Source of the DNA: Neorhizobium galegae bv. orientalis str. HAMBI 540
GTDB lineage: Bacteria > Pseudomonadota > Alphaproteobacteria > Rhizobiales > Rhizobiaceae
NCBI RefSeq assembly: GCF_000731315.1
Contig: NZ_HG938354.1
Span: 1,426,001 to 1,490,000, forward strand
DNA length: 64,000 nt
Reading direction: 5' to 3'
In this document: one piece after another, positions 17,843 to 26,923 of the stretch
How positions within the stretch are numbered: position 1 is the stretch's first letter
Layout: the number at the start of each line of letters is the position of its first letter
Translations under genes and position numbers: made by a program
The notes under the pieces: model-generated
Seen by the model: only the letters and a program-made list of their open reading frames with translations
What the model was told of the DNA's origin: nothing
Databases searched by the model: none

Positions 17843-19512
17843 CTTTCAACAGGCCCGGCCCTCTGGAGGACGCTTCCCGTCTGTGGCGCATGGATCGCGA
17901 ACCGATGGGCGATGCCGGCGAAGGCCCACTCGCGCTGTTGCGCCTGATGATCGCGCTTGCGTGGCGCAACAAGATGCGGCTTATCGCGTGCACGGCGGCG
18001 GGGTTCCTGCTCGCCTTTCTTTATGCGAACTCCCTCCCCAAGGTCTACAATGCCACGGCAACGCTTCTGCTCGAGCCGCGGCAATTTGCTTCCGCCGGCC
18101 GCGACATCAGCGGGCAGCAGAACCTGGACCTGAACAGCGCCGAGAGCGAATTGCAGATCATTCGTTCGGAGCGGCTTCTATCCGCCGTGTTCGAAAGCCT
18201 TGTCCTTCAAGGCGACGCCGAACTCGGCCCCCGGCCGCCGAAGGAATTCAGCGGCCTGGCGGTTCAGGTGCAGGACACGATGTCGACGCTCGTGGACAAT
18301 GGGTTGACGACGCTTGGCAAGACATCAAGGCGGGCCGAGGATTCACTGGATCCGACCGCGGATCCCCGCGAAAACGCACGTCGCATTGCTTTTGCGAATT
18401 TCGTCAAACGGCTGAGCGCGCGGCGGGTGGGGCAATCTTACGTCGTCGAAATCGAATTCTGGTCATACAATCAGAACCTCCCTGCCCGCGTCGCAAACGC
18501 CATGGTGTCGGGATACATCCTGCAATCGATTGCCTCAAAAGAACAGATGGCGCGAGCTGGCACGGACACGCTGCAAGGACGACTGGACGCGCTGGCTATC
18601 CAGGTCAATGCGGCCCGGGAGGCAATGAGGAACGGCACGTTGCCGGCGGTGGCCACACCGGATGCCGATGCCCGGATCATCGGCGCCGCACTTCCACCAC
18701 TCGATCCCTCCGGCCCGCGCAAGACACTGATCGCCGCATTGGGTGGGCTGCTGGGGTTCCTGATCGGCATGTCGACCATAGCCATCAACGTGGCCTTTGA
18801 TCGCCGGGTACGCGATGCGAAGGAACTCTCGCAGGAAGCCGGCATTCCATGCTTGGCAACGGTTCCGGACACCGGGAAAACAGCAGGCCTCGGGTGGCAT
18901 TTCGATAGCCCGGCGCTTCAACGATACGCGAGCGTCATTCGCGACTTGAAAACCTCCGTCGATGTCGCTTGCGCATCACAACGGCGGGAAAGAAACATCG
19001 TGATCGCGTTCATCGGGGCAACGGCTGCGACCGGCGTTTCGACCCTGTCTCTCAGTATGGCGCAGCTTCTGAGCCGAAGCGGCCACCATGTGACGTTCTT
19101 CTATTCGGGGTTGCCGTCCATGGTTGAAGAAACATCCAGTTCCTCGACCTCCCTGGCCGACGTGGCGATCTCAGGTCTGAAGGCGGATCAACTGTCGTTC
19201 GGCAATCTCGATGGCATTGCCACTCTGCCGATCCACTCGATAGACCCGCATATCAACATTTTTGCAGATTTCCGTCATTCCAGCGTGTTGCGGATTCTGG
19301 AAACGGCTCGATTGAAGGGAGATGTCATCTTCGATCTTCCGGCCCTTGATACCTCCCTGGATGCGCTGGCACTGGCATTTCATGCCGATGCCGTCTTGAT
19401 CGTCGCAAAAAGCGGACGCACGACGATTGACGAGGTGAAGGACGTTCACAATCAGCTGCGGCGCGCTGGCGCGCCGGTGATCGGCACTGTAGTCAACAGG
19501 GTCAGGTCATGA
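17839..19512 (+). CDS. ExoP/Wzc-like polysaccharide co-polymerase with degenerate kinase domain
   Basis: A 557-aa protein. A Wzz-type chain-length domain is bounded by two membrane helices (about residues 46-66 and 296-320), with a coiled-coil-prone periplasmic part between them. The cytoplasmic part resembles the P-loop tyrosine-kinase domain of Wzc/ExoP, but the Walker A position reads GATAATGVSTLS (393-404), with Val400 where the essential Lys should be. There is no tyrosine after Tyr422, so the usual C-terminal tyrosine cluster is absent. It therefore probably sets chain length and links synthesis to export without autophosphorylation (inference). The start codon overlaps the upstream stop (ATGA) and the end overlaps the next start. 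Confidence 0.85.
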   Translation: MTFNRPGPLEDASRLWRMDREPMGDAGEGPLALLRLMIALAWRNKMRLIACTAAGFLLAFLYANSLPKVYNATATLLLEPRQFASAGRDISGQQNLDLNSAESELQIIRSERLLSAVFESLVLQGDAELGPRPPKEFSGLAVQVQDTMSTLVDNGLTTLGKTSRRAEDSLDPTADPRENARRIAFANFVKRLSARRVGQSYVVEIEFWSYNQNLPARVANAMVSGYILQSIASKEQMARAGTDTLQGRLDALAIQVNAAREAMRNGTLPAVATPDADARIIGAALPPLDPSGPRKTLIAALGGLLGFLIGMSTIAINVAFDRRVRDAKELSQEAGIPCLATVPDTGKTAGLGWHFDSPALQRYASVIRDLKTSVDVACASQRRERNIVIAFIGATAATGVSTLSLSMAQLLSRSGHHVTFFYSGLPSMVEETSSSSTSLADVAISGLKADQLSFGNLDGIATLPIHSIDPHINIFADFRHSSVLRILETARLKGDVIFDLPALDTSLDALALAFHADAVLIVAKSGRTTIDEVKDVHNQLRRAGAPVIGTVVNRVRS

Positions 19513-20597
19513 CCGCAGACCCCGTGGTTTCCCGAGAACCGCCTCCACAGGTGCAGGATTCCTTCGGAGCTGAACGATCCGCGGATGATCCGGAAGGCAG
19601 TATCTGCAAGCTCGCGATCATCATCACCTGCTTCAACTATTCGCAATTCATCCGGCACGCGGTTGAAAGCGTCCTTTCGCAAAAGTGCAGGCAGTGCCAG
19701 ATCCTCGTGATCGACGATGGTTCCACCGATGGTTCGTGGGAGGTGATCCGCGAGCTGGGGGTGCGTGCGTTTCGGCTTGCAAATGGCGGTCAACGCAAGG
19801 CCTGTCTTTTTGGACTTGAACAGACACAGGCACCCTTCGTCCTATTCCTCGATGCCGATGATGAGCTCCTTTCCGGGGCATTGGAAGTAATCATCACCAA
19901 CCTGGACGACGGCGTTGCGAAACTTCAGTTTCCGTTGAAGCGGATCGATGGCGACGGCAATGTCATCAGCGGCCCGATACCCGAACTCCAGGCGTTCAGA
20001 GGGCGTGAACTGGCCGGGCAGGTCTTGCGCACCGGCGTCTACGCGACACCTCCGACCTCCGGCAACGTCTTTAGACGCGACGTGTGCGAACTCCTGAAGG
20101 ACGCAGACTATGACAGGGCAGTCGATGGCATTATCCTGTTCGCGGCTCCATTCATCGGCGATGTGGTGAGCCTGCCGCAGCCGCTCGGTCTCTACCGGGT
20201 CCACGACCGCAACGATTCCGGCTTCGGTGACGAATTGAATACACAGGCTTTGCATCGGGATCTTCAGAGATTCGTCGCCAGGACGGAGCATCTGCGCCGG
20301 ATCCTGCCAGGCTATGGCTATCAGTCTGGCCTCGTATCCGCCGAGCACGCCTATTTCTATCGCGAGCGGCGTTTCTATCTTGCGGTGGCGGAGGATGAAC
20401 GGATTTCCTTTGCCAGCCTGTCTGGACTTGTGGGGCGGCTGTGGCGGGACAAAAACCCGCTGGGGATGAAGGTTTCGATGACACTGTTTTTCACCGCCAT
20501 CAGTCTGCTTCCGAGAGATCGCGCCCGAAAGGCGCTTGCCTATCGTCTGGGTGCCGGGACCCGCTCGACGCGCGGGCTCATTCGAGCACTGACCTGA
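19509..20597 (+). CDS. GT2-family glycosyltransferase
   Basis: A 362-aa GT-A enzyme. After about 33 less conserved residues the domain starts KLAIIITCFNYSQFIRHAVE, followed by ILVIDDGSTDGSWEVI (nucleotide binding) and FLDADDEL (DxD metal site). The C-terminus is basic and mildly hydrophobic, suggesting membrane association. It is the third gene of the coupled operon with the GT fusion and the co-polymerase (ATGA overlap). Its end converges with the flippase gene only 5 bases away. Confidence 0.88.
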   Translation: MTADPVVSREPPPQVQDSFGAERSADDPEGSICKLAIIITCFNYSQFIRHAVESVLSQKCRQCQILVIDDGSTDGSWEVIRELGVRAFRLANGGQRKACLFGLEQTQAPFVLFLDADDELLSGALEVIITNLDDGVAKLQFPLKRIDGDGNVISGPIPELQAFRGRELAGQVLRTGVYATPPTSGNVFRRDVCELLKDADYDRAVDGIILFAAPFIGDVVSLPQPLGLYRVHDRNDSGFGDELNTQALHRDLQRFVARTEHLRRILPGYGYQSGLVSAEHAYFYRERRFYLAVAEDERISFASLSGLVGRLWRDKNPLGMKVSMTLFFTAISLLPRDRARKALAYRLGAGTRSTRGLIRALT

Positions 20598-20602
20598 GCG
20601 GA

Positions 20603-22039
20603 TTAGCGATCGACCAGGTCAGGTCTCCCGGCTGTAAGGGCAATCCGCATGCCCAGCCCGAACAGTGTGACGAGATAGGTGGCTGCGCCCGCGCTCGCTA
20701 CCGCGATAAGCTGTACCACAACGGGCAGATCGGACGCCGGCATTCCGGTTCGCAACCAGATGACGACAATTGCCATGACCGCCGCGGAAGCCAGAACTTT
20801 CCAAAGGTTCCGGAGCTGCTGCCATGGCCCCAGCCCGAACAGCCGCCGTGCCTCGGCAATGTAGAAAACAGCCATGACGGAAGCGACCAGGATTCGGGCA
20901 ATGCTCGCTCCATGGGCGGCGAACAGATAGAAGCCAATGGAGATCAGAACGACCCGGAAACACAGGTCTATCGTATTGAGCCTGAAAATGACGGAGGGAC
21001 GATCGAGAGCGAGGCTCGCCGAATAGAGCGTCTGGAAATACGGTATCGGAATGACTGAAAGGGCGAGCAGGCTGAGATAGGGAGCCGCGTCGCTCCATTG
21101 CGCTCCGAGCAGGATAGCGGTCACGAGATCTGCCGTCAGGGAGAGGCCGACGCAAACGGGAAGCGAAATCAGCATCGCGAAACGACTTGCCTTGAGGAAA
21201 GCCGTCCTCATTCGGTCCGCGTTCGAACTGATCTGCGAAAAAGCTGCCATGACCGGCTGCAGCGCCGGGCCGATTATGCTCTGGGTCGGGATGACGGCGA
21301 TGTCACTTGCAACGGCGTAGCGGCCGAGCATGGCGCTGTTTCCGGCAGAGCCGATCAGGAAACGATCAAACTGCCAATTCAAGGCGGACACCAACTGCGC
21401 CGAACTGAACCAGCCGATAAAGCCGGCAAAATCCGGGAGCCGCTTCAGCGAGAATGCGGGTCTGTAAGGGGCTACTACATAAGAGGCAATGGTGGCGACA
21501 AATGCGGTGGTCACGAAATTGACGACGATCGCCCAATAGCCGCCTCCGGCAGCCACGGTGGCGACAGCGGCCGCAAAAGCGCAGAGCTTGCTGATCGTTT
21601 CGATCGCGAATGTCGGGCGGAATTCGAGCGCGCGGGCAAAATGCACCATGGCGGGGCTCATGAACCCCTTCGCGACAGGGCCGAGCGCCATGGCGGCGAT
21701 CACCGGGACGAGCAATGGATTTCCATTGACCAGAGAATACGGCCAGGTCCCAACAAGAAAGATCGCGGCGATCGCCGAACTTCTCAACACGCCGAGTGTG
21801 AAGCCGGTATCAAGATGGCTCTTATCGAGCACCGGCAGTCGCACCAGTGCCTGGGTGACCGGAACCTCCAGAACCGTATCGATGACGACGACCAGCGCCA
21901 TTGCGAGGGCCGCCAGTCCAAAATCCGTCGGAGACAACAGGCGGGCGAGAATGAGTACGTTGAAAAAGTCGATAAACCGCCCGACGAAGCGGGAAAAGAC
22001 GAGCCAACTGGCTCCTTTGAGAGCTGCGAACGCAAGCAT
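20603..22039 (-). CDS. Wzx-type polysaccharide flippase (MATE/MOP superfamily)
   Basis: A 478-aa polytopic membrane protein with 12-14 predicted helices. It has the Wzx/PST-family N-terminus (WLVFSRFVGRFIDFFNVLIL, LSPTDFGLAALAMALVVVID) and the mid-protein ALNWQFDRFLIGSAGNSAMLG pattern. It should move the undecaprenyl-linked repeat unit across the inner membrane for the polymerase. Upstream on the same strand, 88 bases away, is the large HAD protein. A second flippase of the same family lies at 47498-48979, so the two may serve different polymers. Confidence 0.88.
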   Translation of the reverse strand: MLAFAALKGASWLVFSRFVGRFIDFFNVLILARLLSPTDFGLAALAMALVVVIDTVLEVPVTQALVRLPVLDKSHLDTGFTLGVLRSSAIAAIFLVGTWPYSLVNGNPLLVPVIAAMALGPVAKGFMSPAMVHFARALEFRPTFAIETISKLCAFAAAVATVAAGGGYWAIVVNFVTTAFVATIASYVVAPYRPAFSLKRLPDFAGFIGWFSSAQLVSALNWQFDRFLIGSAGNSAMLGRYAVASDIAVIPTQSIIGPALQPVMAAFSQISSNADRMRTAFLKASRFAMLISLPVCVGLSLTADLVTAILLGAQWSDAAPYLSLLALSVIPIPYFQTLYSASLALDRPSVIFRLNTIDLCFRVVLISIGFYLFAAHGASIARILVASVMAVFYIAEARRLFGLGPWQQLRNLWKVLASAAVMAIVVIWLRTGMPASDLPVVVQLIAVASAGAATYLVTLFGLGMRIALTAGRPDLVDR

Positions 22040-22127
22040 TCTTCACCACGCCCCTGTCTCACCGCCGGGCTCCACGAACGAGGAGGCCTGCTTCTTTTCC
22101 GTCGTTGGTATTGTCCTCGAATGCTCT

Positions 22128-24092
22128 TCAACGGTTCAGTTTGGCCGAGAAGCCTCGAAGGACATGCGCCATTCCAACGGCGCGGAGCAAGGCCGGCTTC
22201 AACCGCGGAAACTCCTGCGCAATCGCGCCTTCGCGCCACAGCTGGGATTTCACGGCCATCAACTTGCGTGCCATTCCGGCCCGTGTCGCCGGCGCGACAG
22301 TCGCTATGAACTCACCTCGCCCGAAATCAACCGATCGGGGAGCGACACCCAAGGCGATCACATCCGCCTTGGACGGGTTTATGATCGCTTGTTTAAGTCT
22401 CTGCCAAGCCCGATCCGCATCGCCTAGGACCTGAGCGCCGCTGGAGAGACCATCGATATAGCGTAGCGCGCCGGTGAGAAGCGGATTGCCAGCGGCTGGA
22501 TCGAGCCTGCCGAAGCGAATCTCTCCCGAATTGCCGATCACCATGCCGTCATGTCCCATGCTGAGCGTTTTGACGGAAGGTATGGCCGGCTCAAAAAGGC
22601 TCTCGATGATATGCCAATACCGCAGGACCACTGTCCTCGTCTTGAAGGGATTGTAGAAGCGATCCTCCACCACGAGACCCGCCACATTGGGGAAATGGTC
22701 TTCGCTAAGCCCCTTGTAATTGCATCGCGCAAACTGCACCGTTTCGAAACGATGCTCCGGCAGCCCGGCGGACAGAAGCCTCTGGGTGCTGCCGTAGAGC
22801 CCGGTGTCGCAGAGGATAATACGTTTGGCATCACCTGCGATTTGCCCGATATGGATCTTGAAGCAGTCATTCTGACTGTCGATGTCTTGCGCGACGGCGC
22901 TGCCGGCTGTCGTATCGAGCATGTCGAAAAAGCGGCTCGCATCGAAAACCTGCTGCCACTTGTCGGGTAGATCATAAGAACCGTTGCCGAGCGCATGTGC
23001 AACGGCGGCGAAACTTGCGCATTCGAATTCGCGCGCCAGTTCATCGAGGACAGCCGGGCTTCTGGCCGCCACCGCTGAGCGGGCAGCAATCAGGCGCGAA
23101 ATCAGGATGTTCTCGCGCTTCAACGAAAGAGGCAGGTCGAGCACGGACTGGAGGCGTTCGAAAGCTTCCCGTATGCCAAGTCCCCCGCGCGCGCAAAAGA
23201 GCATTGTCGCATCACGGTCCGAACTCGCCTGCTGACCATATAGCCATAAAAAGAGACAAAATTCTGCGACGATCGGACCGAATACATGTTCGCCGAAGTG
23301 AACCTGATCGCCGATGGGCGGTATGGCCCGGCGAGAGCCCGATCCACTTTTGACTTGCCGCAGCCCTTCCGCCAGGGCGCCGTTGCCCCGTGAAACGAGC
23401 CGCTTGAGGCGGTTCTTCGGCATATGGATGGTCTGTATCCCCATGCTCTTTGGGACGAGGCAATCGGCGAGGAGGTCGTCACCGATGTGCAGGGCGCGCG
23501 AAGCATCCACGCTTTCAGCCTCTAGAACCAGAGAAAACAGGTCGCCCTGCCGCTTGCTGGCCTTCATATCCGCACTTGAATAGATCTCGTCCAGGAGGCC
23601 CGGGCCGTGAAAATGGTCAATAAGCTCGCCGACTTTTTCACCGGACAGCCCCGTATCGGTGATTGCCACGACCCTCACACCGGCTTGACGATGGCGCCGC
23701 AACAGCATGGCAAAATCACCATTCGCAAAAAGCGCCCGCTTTTCGACTTCAATCTCGATAGCGATCCGCTTCTCTATCACGCTGCGCGACAGCCCGAGAA
23801 TGGCGGCTTGGCGGCTGATGACATCGCAAAGGCACACCTCGCCCCGACCGCCTCCCATGTTCAAGGCACGATATGCCATCTTTTCGGCAAGCAGCCTGGC
23901 CCGGATCAGTTCGTCGGGGCACATGGGCGAACCCTGGCCCTGCAGAAAGCGGGCAAACATCTTTTCACCCGCAATGATGCGCGACCGCCGGGACAGGCCG
24001 TTGCGCAACAAAAGGGTGTCGAACACGTCTGTCGCAATCAGCTCTATGGAATGAAGGGGCCGATTGAGATCGTCGAGGCTCCGTCGCGGCAT
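22128..24092 (-). CDS. Large HAD-superfamily protein of the EPS locus (COG5610-like)
   Basis: A protein of about 654 aa. The N-terminal third is a haloacid dehalogenase-like domain: nucleophile motif DVFDT (residues 22-26, Asp22 and Asp25), motif II region VAITDTGLS and motif IV HIGDDLLAD. The remaining 400 residues form a long domain I do not recognise by motif. It resembles the predicted HAD hydrolases (COG5610) seen in some capsule and O-antigen loci; their reaction is not established. The ATG at 24092 fits the domain start and has GAGGGG about 10 bases upstream, while in-frame codons up to 24248 add unconserved residues. It probably forms an operon with the flippase downstream. Confidence 0.75.
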   Translation of the reverse strand: MPRRSLDDLNRPLHSIELIATDVFDTLLLRNGLSRRSRIIAGEKMFARFLQGQGSPMCPDELIRARLLAEKMAYRALNMGGGRGEVCLCDVISRQAAILGLSRSVIEKRIAIEIEVEKRALFANGDFAMLLRRHRQAGVRVVAITDTGLSGEKVGELIDHFHGPGLLDEIYSSADMKASKRQGDLFSLVLEAESVDASRALHIGDDLLADCLVPKSMGIQTIHMPKNRLKRLVSRGNGALAEGLRQVKSGSGSRRAIPPIGDQVHFGEHVFGPIVAEFCLFLWLYGQQASSDRDATMLFCARGGLGIREAFERLQSVLDLPLSLKRENILISRLIAARSAVAARSPAVLDELAREFECASFAAVAHALGNGSYDLPDKWQQVFDASRFFDMLDTTAGSAVAQDIDSQNDCFKIHIGQIAGDAKRIILCDTGLYGSTQRLLSAGLPEHRFETVQFARCNYKGLSEDHFPNVAGLVVEDRFYNPFKTRTVVLRYWHIIESLFEPAIPSVKTLSMGHDGMVIGNSGEIRFGRLDPAAGNPLLTGALRYIDGLSSGAQVLGDADRAWQRLKQAIINPSKADVIALGVAPRSVDFGRGEFIATVAPATRAGMARKLMAVKSQLWREGAIAQEFPRLKPALLRAVGMAHVLRGFSAKLNR

Positions 24093-24259
24093 CCAGCATA
24101 CCCCTCGCAAATTACCGGGACCAGCGCGCCTTGACGGGCCAGCGCCAATCCAAATCCCTGATAGAAAATTTCCCCCGAACGCATCCGAAGAAGAAGAACG
24201 CATTCGTGCCGATGGCAGAGTGTAACAGACATAGACAAATGCCATCAAGTTAAATTACT

Positions 24260-24277
24260 ATATACCAATTAGTATAT
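24260..24277. promoter_or_regulatory. AT-rich dyad in divergent intergenic region
   Basis: ATATAC and GTATAT are 6-bp arms around CAATTA. The dyad lies in the 304-base gap (24093-24396) between the HAD gene and the FAD oxidoreductase gene, whose central part is strikingly AT-rich compared with the genes around it. The gap must hold two divergent promoters; no other element is clear. Confidence 0.35.
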
Positions 24278-24396
24278 CTGCCAAAAATATGACCACTCCG
24301 GTATTTATTTGAGCAATAACGAGGCGCACGAAATATATATTGAATTTCCCGTACTGTAATAACTCGGAAGTACTAGATCAAACGATGGAGACCTGC

Positions 24397-25818
24397 ATGC
24401 AGGAGGCGAAGTTCCCCACCCCTCAAAAGGCGGCCGATCTGGAGTATGATGCCATTGTTTTGGGAGCGGGGGTTAGCGGTCTCGTTTCAGCTGCCGTGCT
24501 GGCCAACCAAGGATGTCAGCAAATCCTGGTCGTCGATGAATACGGCCACATCGGCGGGAACCACATGGACTGGTCGACGAATGGATATACATTCGACATC
24601 GGAAGCCTGATTTTCCAGGACGATTCCCCCTTGCTGACGCATTTTCCCGAACTCCTCCCTCTCTATGTGCCGATTGAGCCTCGCTGGGGGCGGTTGAATC
24701 CCCAAAAGATGGTCACGGATTATCCGATTTCGCTGCGCGACGACATTTTGCGGGCCGGCGCCATGGGGATGATGCGCATCTTCGGGTCGGTGTTCTATGC
24801 ACGCCTGTTCCAGCGCGAAATGCGCAACGCAAGAGACTTCTCACGCTACTGGATCGGCGCCGAGCTTCTCCGGCGGTCCGGCCTGGAATCCTACATGCGG
24901 AGGTTTTACGGGATTGCGCTTGATCAGATCGATATCGATCTGGCGAAAAAAAGGATGCTGTGGATCAGCGAACATGCCTCGCTGGGCAACCTCGCCCATC
25001 GCCTTTTTCGTCGCCGACGCCAGGGTCCGACCAACAAGCAGCTCGCCCGCCCCAAATCCGGATTTGCGCCCCTTTACCGGCTCGCTCAACAAAACCTGGA
25101 GAACCGAGGGGTGCAATTCGCCCTGGGCGTCAAACCAGTCGCAATCGACCGATTGGAAAACGGCTTTCAATTGAGGCTGGAGGACCGGGTGATTACCGCA
25201 GGCCGGCTGTTTTCGACGATCCCGATCGAGCGGGTGCAGGCCCTGTGCGCCATCGAGCGACAGCACGTTCTCAATACCACCACCCTGATCAGCCTCTATT
25301 TCAGCTTTCGCGGAGAGCGTGGTTTTCAGCAGCCGATTATCTACAATTTCTCGCATGATGGTGCATGGAAGCGCTTGACGGTCTATTCCGACTTCTACGG
25401 CCAGGCCCATGGGCGGGAATATTTCGCCGTCGAAGTCGTTGCCGACCAACCGGACAGCCCGGTTGAAATGGCCGAATTAGATTTTCGGGCGCACGTTGCG
25501 GCGAACGGGCTGTTTCGGGGGGATCTGAAACTCGAAGGCGCCCAAGTCCTGACCAATGCCTATCCCGTCTACAGCCGGGACGCCGCCCGCCAGGCGGACG
25601 AAGCCATCGCTGCACTGCGTGCGTTTGGAATACAGTCCTACGGACGCCACGGCGGGTTCAACTACCAGCCGACAGCCCGTGTCTCCACCCTCGATGCGGA
25701 AGCCGCTCTCGGATTTGAACGGAAGGTCTCTCAGCCACCGGGAGCAGTCGAAGCTTCTTCTCCTCAAATGGAGCCGGCACCCTCGCCGCTTCTGATATCC
25801 TCTCCCACAACACCGTGA
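24397..25818 (+). CDS. FAD-dependent oxidoreductase, UDP-galactopyranose mutase/protoporphyrinogen oxidase-like
   Basis: A protein of about 473 aa. The dinucleotide-binding motif AIVLGAGVSGLVSAAVLANQ lies near residue 20, followed by VVDEYGHIGGNHMDW, the N-terminal fingerprint of the NAD(P)-binding_8/amine-oxidase-like group that includes UDP-galactopyranose mutase and phytoene desaturases. It could isomerise or oxidise a nucleotide sugar of the EPS (inference). The ATG at 24397 has GGAG 6 bases upstream; ATG at 24385 and TTG at 24340 are in frame but poorly supported. It runs into a GT4 gene 7 bases downstream. The C-terminal 40 residues are proline/serine-rich and probably disordered. Confidence 0.78.
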   Translation: MQEAKFPTPQKAADLEYDAIVLGAGVSGLVSAAVLANQGCQQILVVDEYGHIGGNHMDWSTNGYTFDIGSLIFQDDSPLLTHFPELLPLYVPIEPRWGRLNPQKMVTDYPISLRDDILRAGAMGMMRIFGSVFYARLFQREMRNARDFSRYWIGAELLRRSGLESYMRRFYGIALDQIDIDLAKKRMLWISEHASLGNLAHRLFRRRRQGPTNKQLARPKSGFAPLYRLAQQNLENRGVQFALGVKPVAIDRLENGFQLRLEDRVITAGRLFSTIPIERVQALCAIERQHVLNTTTLISLYFSFRGERGFQQPIIYNFSHDGAWKRLTVYSDFYGQAHGREYFAVEVVADQPDSPVEMAELDFRAHVAANGLFRGDLKLEGAQVLTNAYPVYSRDAARQADEAIAALRAFGIQSYGRHGGFNYQPTARVSTLDAEAALGFERKVSQPPGAVEASSPQMEPAPSPLLISSPTTP

Positions 25819-25825
25819 GCCCACT

Positions 25826-26902
25826 ATGCGGATCATGCATGTTCTGAACCACACCCGGCGATTGAACGGCAATGTGCATGCAGCTGTCGATCTCGCCTGC
25901 GCCCAGGTAAAGCTCGGCCACACTGTCTGCATGGCAAGCGGTGGAGGCGATTTCGACGGATTGCTTGCACGCAACAGGGTAGAAACGGTTTTCGTCGATC
26001 AGCAGAGAAAGCCTCTCACCGTGCTCAAGTCGCTTTGGGGGCTGCGACGCCTCATCCGTGACTGGAAGCCGGATATCGTGCATGCGCATATGATGACGAG
26101 CGCTGTTCTTTCAGTCCCAGCCTGTCGTTTATCGTCGACGCCGCTCATTACCACCGTTCACAATGCGTTCGAAAAAAGCGCCGTGCTGATGGGGCTTGGC
26201 ACACGCGTGATTGCCGTTAGCGAAGCCGTCGGGAAATCGATGCAGGAACGCGGCATATCGGCATCGAAACTGCGCGTCGTTCTCAACGGCACAATCGGAT
26301 CGGCACGGTTCGAAGGGCGCGACAGGACGCCGGCGTCCCTTCGCGGTCCAAGCATACTTTTCGTCGGGGGGCTGCATCCCAGAAAAGGGTTGCCCGACCT
26401 CCTGGAAGCCTTCCGCCTGGCGTACAAGCAATATCCCGACAGTCACCTTTATATCGCCGGCGGCGGGCCCTTTGAAGCCGCCTATCGGCAATTGGCCGGC
26501 GAAACGGGCTGCGCAAGCGCCATCACATTTGTCGGCGCCATCGACGAACCGTTTCCCTACATGTTAGGCGCCGACATCTTCGTCCTTCCCTCCCATGCCG
26601 ATCCGGCTCCGCTCGTCCTGTCGGAAGCGCGCGAGGCGGCCTGTGCGGTGATCGGCACCGACGTCGATGGCATCCCGCAGCTGCTCGGTTTCGGCGAAGC
26701 CGGGATCCTTGTCCCACCGCGCGATCCGCAAGCCTTGGCAGCCGTTCTCTGCGACCTGCTGGCGGATCCCGAGCGGCTGGATATGTGGAAGGCAAAGAGC
26801 CAGCTGCATATCAACAATCTGACGATCGAGCGCGTCGCCCGCGAGACGCTCAGCGTCTACAAGTCCGCCCTGTCGCCTGGAACCGAGGTCGTCCCGGCCT
26901 AG
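25826..26902 (+). CDS. GT4-family glycosyltransferase
   Basis: A 358-aa GT-B protein. The N-terminus MRIMHVLNHTRRLNGNVHAA has the acceptor-domain pattern, VHAHMMTSAVL and TTVHNAFEKSAV follow, and the donor domain has FVGGLHPRKGLPDLLEAF and ADPAPLVLSEAREAACAVIG. In the usual ExxxxxxxE motif the first Glu position is Ala/Asp here (HADPAPLVLSEA), so donor contacts may be altered. It starts 7 bases after the FAD oxidoreductase stop, so the two are co-transcribed. It converges with the oxygenase-like gene. Confidence 0.88.
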   Translation: MRIMHVLNHTRRLNGNVHAAVDLACAQVKLGHTVCMASGGGDFDGLLARNRVETVFVDQQRKPLTVLKSLWGLRRLIRDWKPDIVHAHMMTSAVLSVPACRLSSTPLITTVHNAFEKSAVLMGLGTRVIAVSEAVGKSMQERGISASKLRVVLNGTIGSARFEGRDRTPASLRGPSILFVGGLHPRKGLPDLLEAFRLAYKQYPDSHLYIAGGGPFEAAYRQLAGETGCASAITFVGAIDEPFPYMLGADIFVLPSHADPAPLVLSEAREAACAVIGTDVDGIPQLLGFGEAGILVPPRDPQALAAVLCDLLADPERLDMWKAKSQLHINNLTIERVARETLSVYKSALSPGTEVVPA

Positions 26903-26923
26903 TCGGCGACGGGAAGTATCGGA

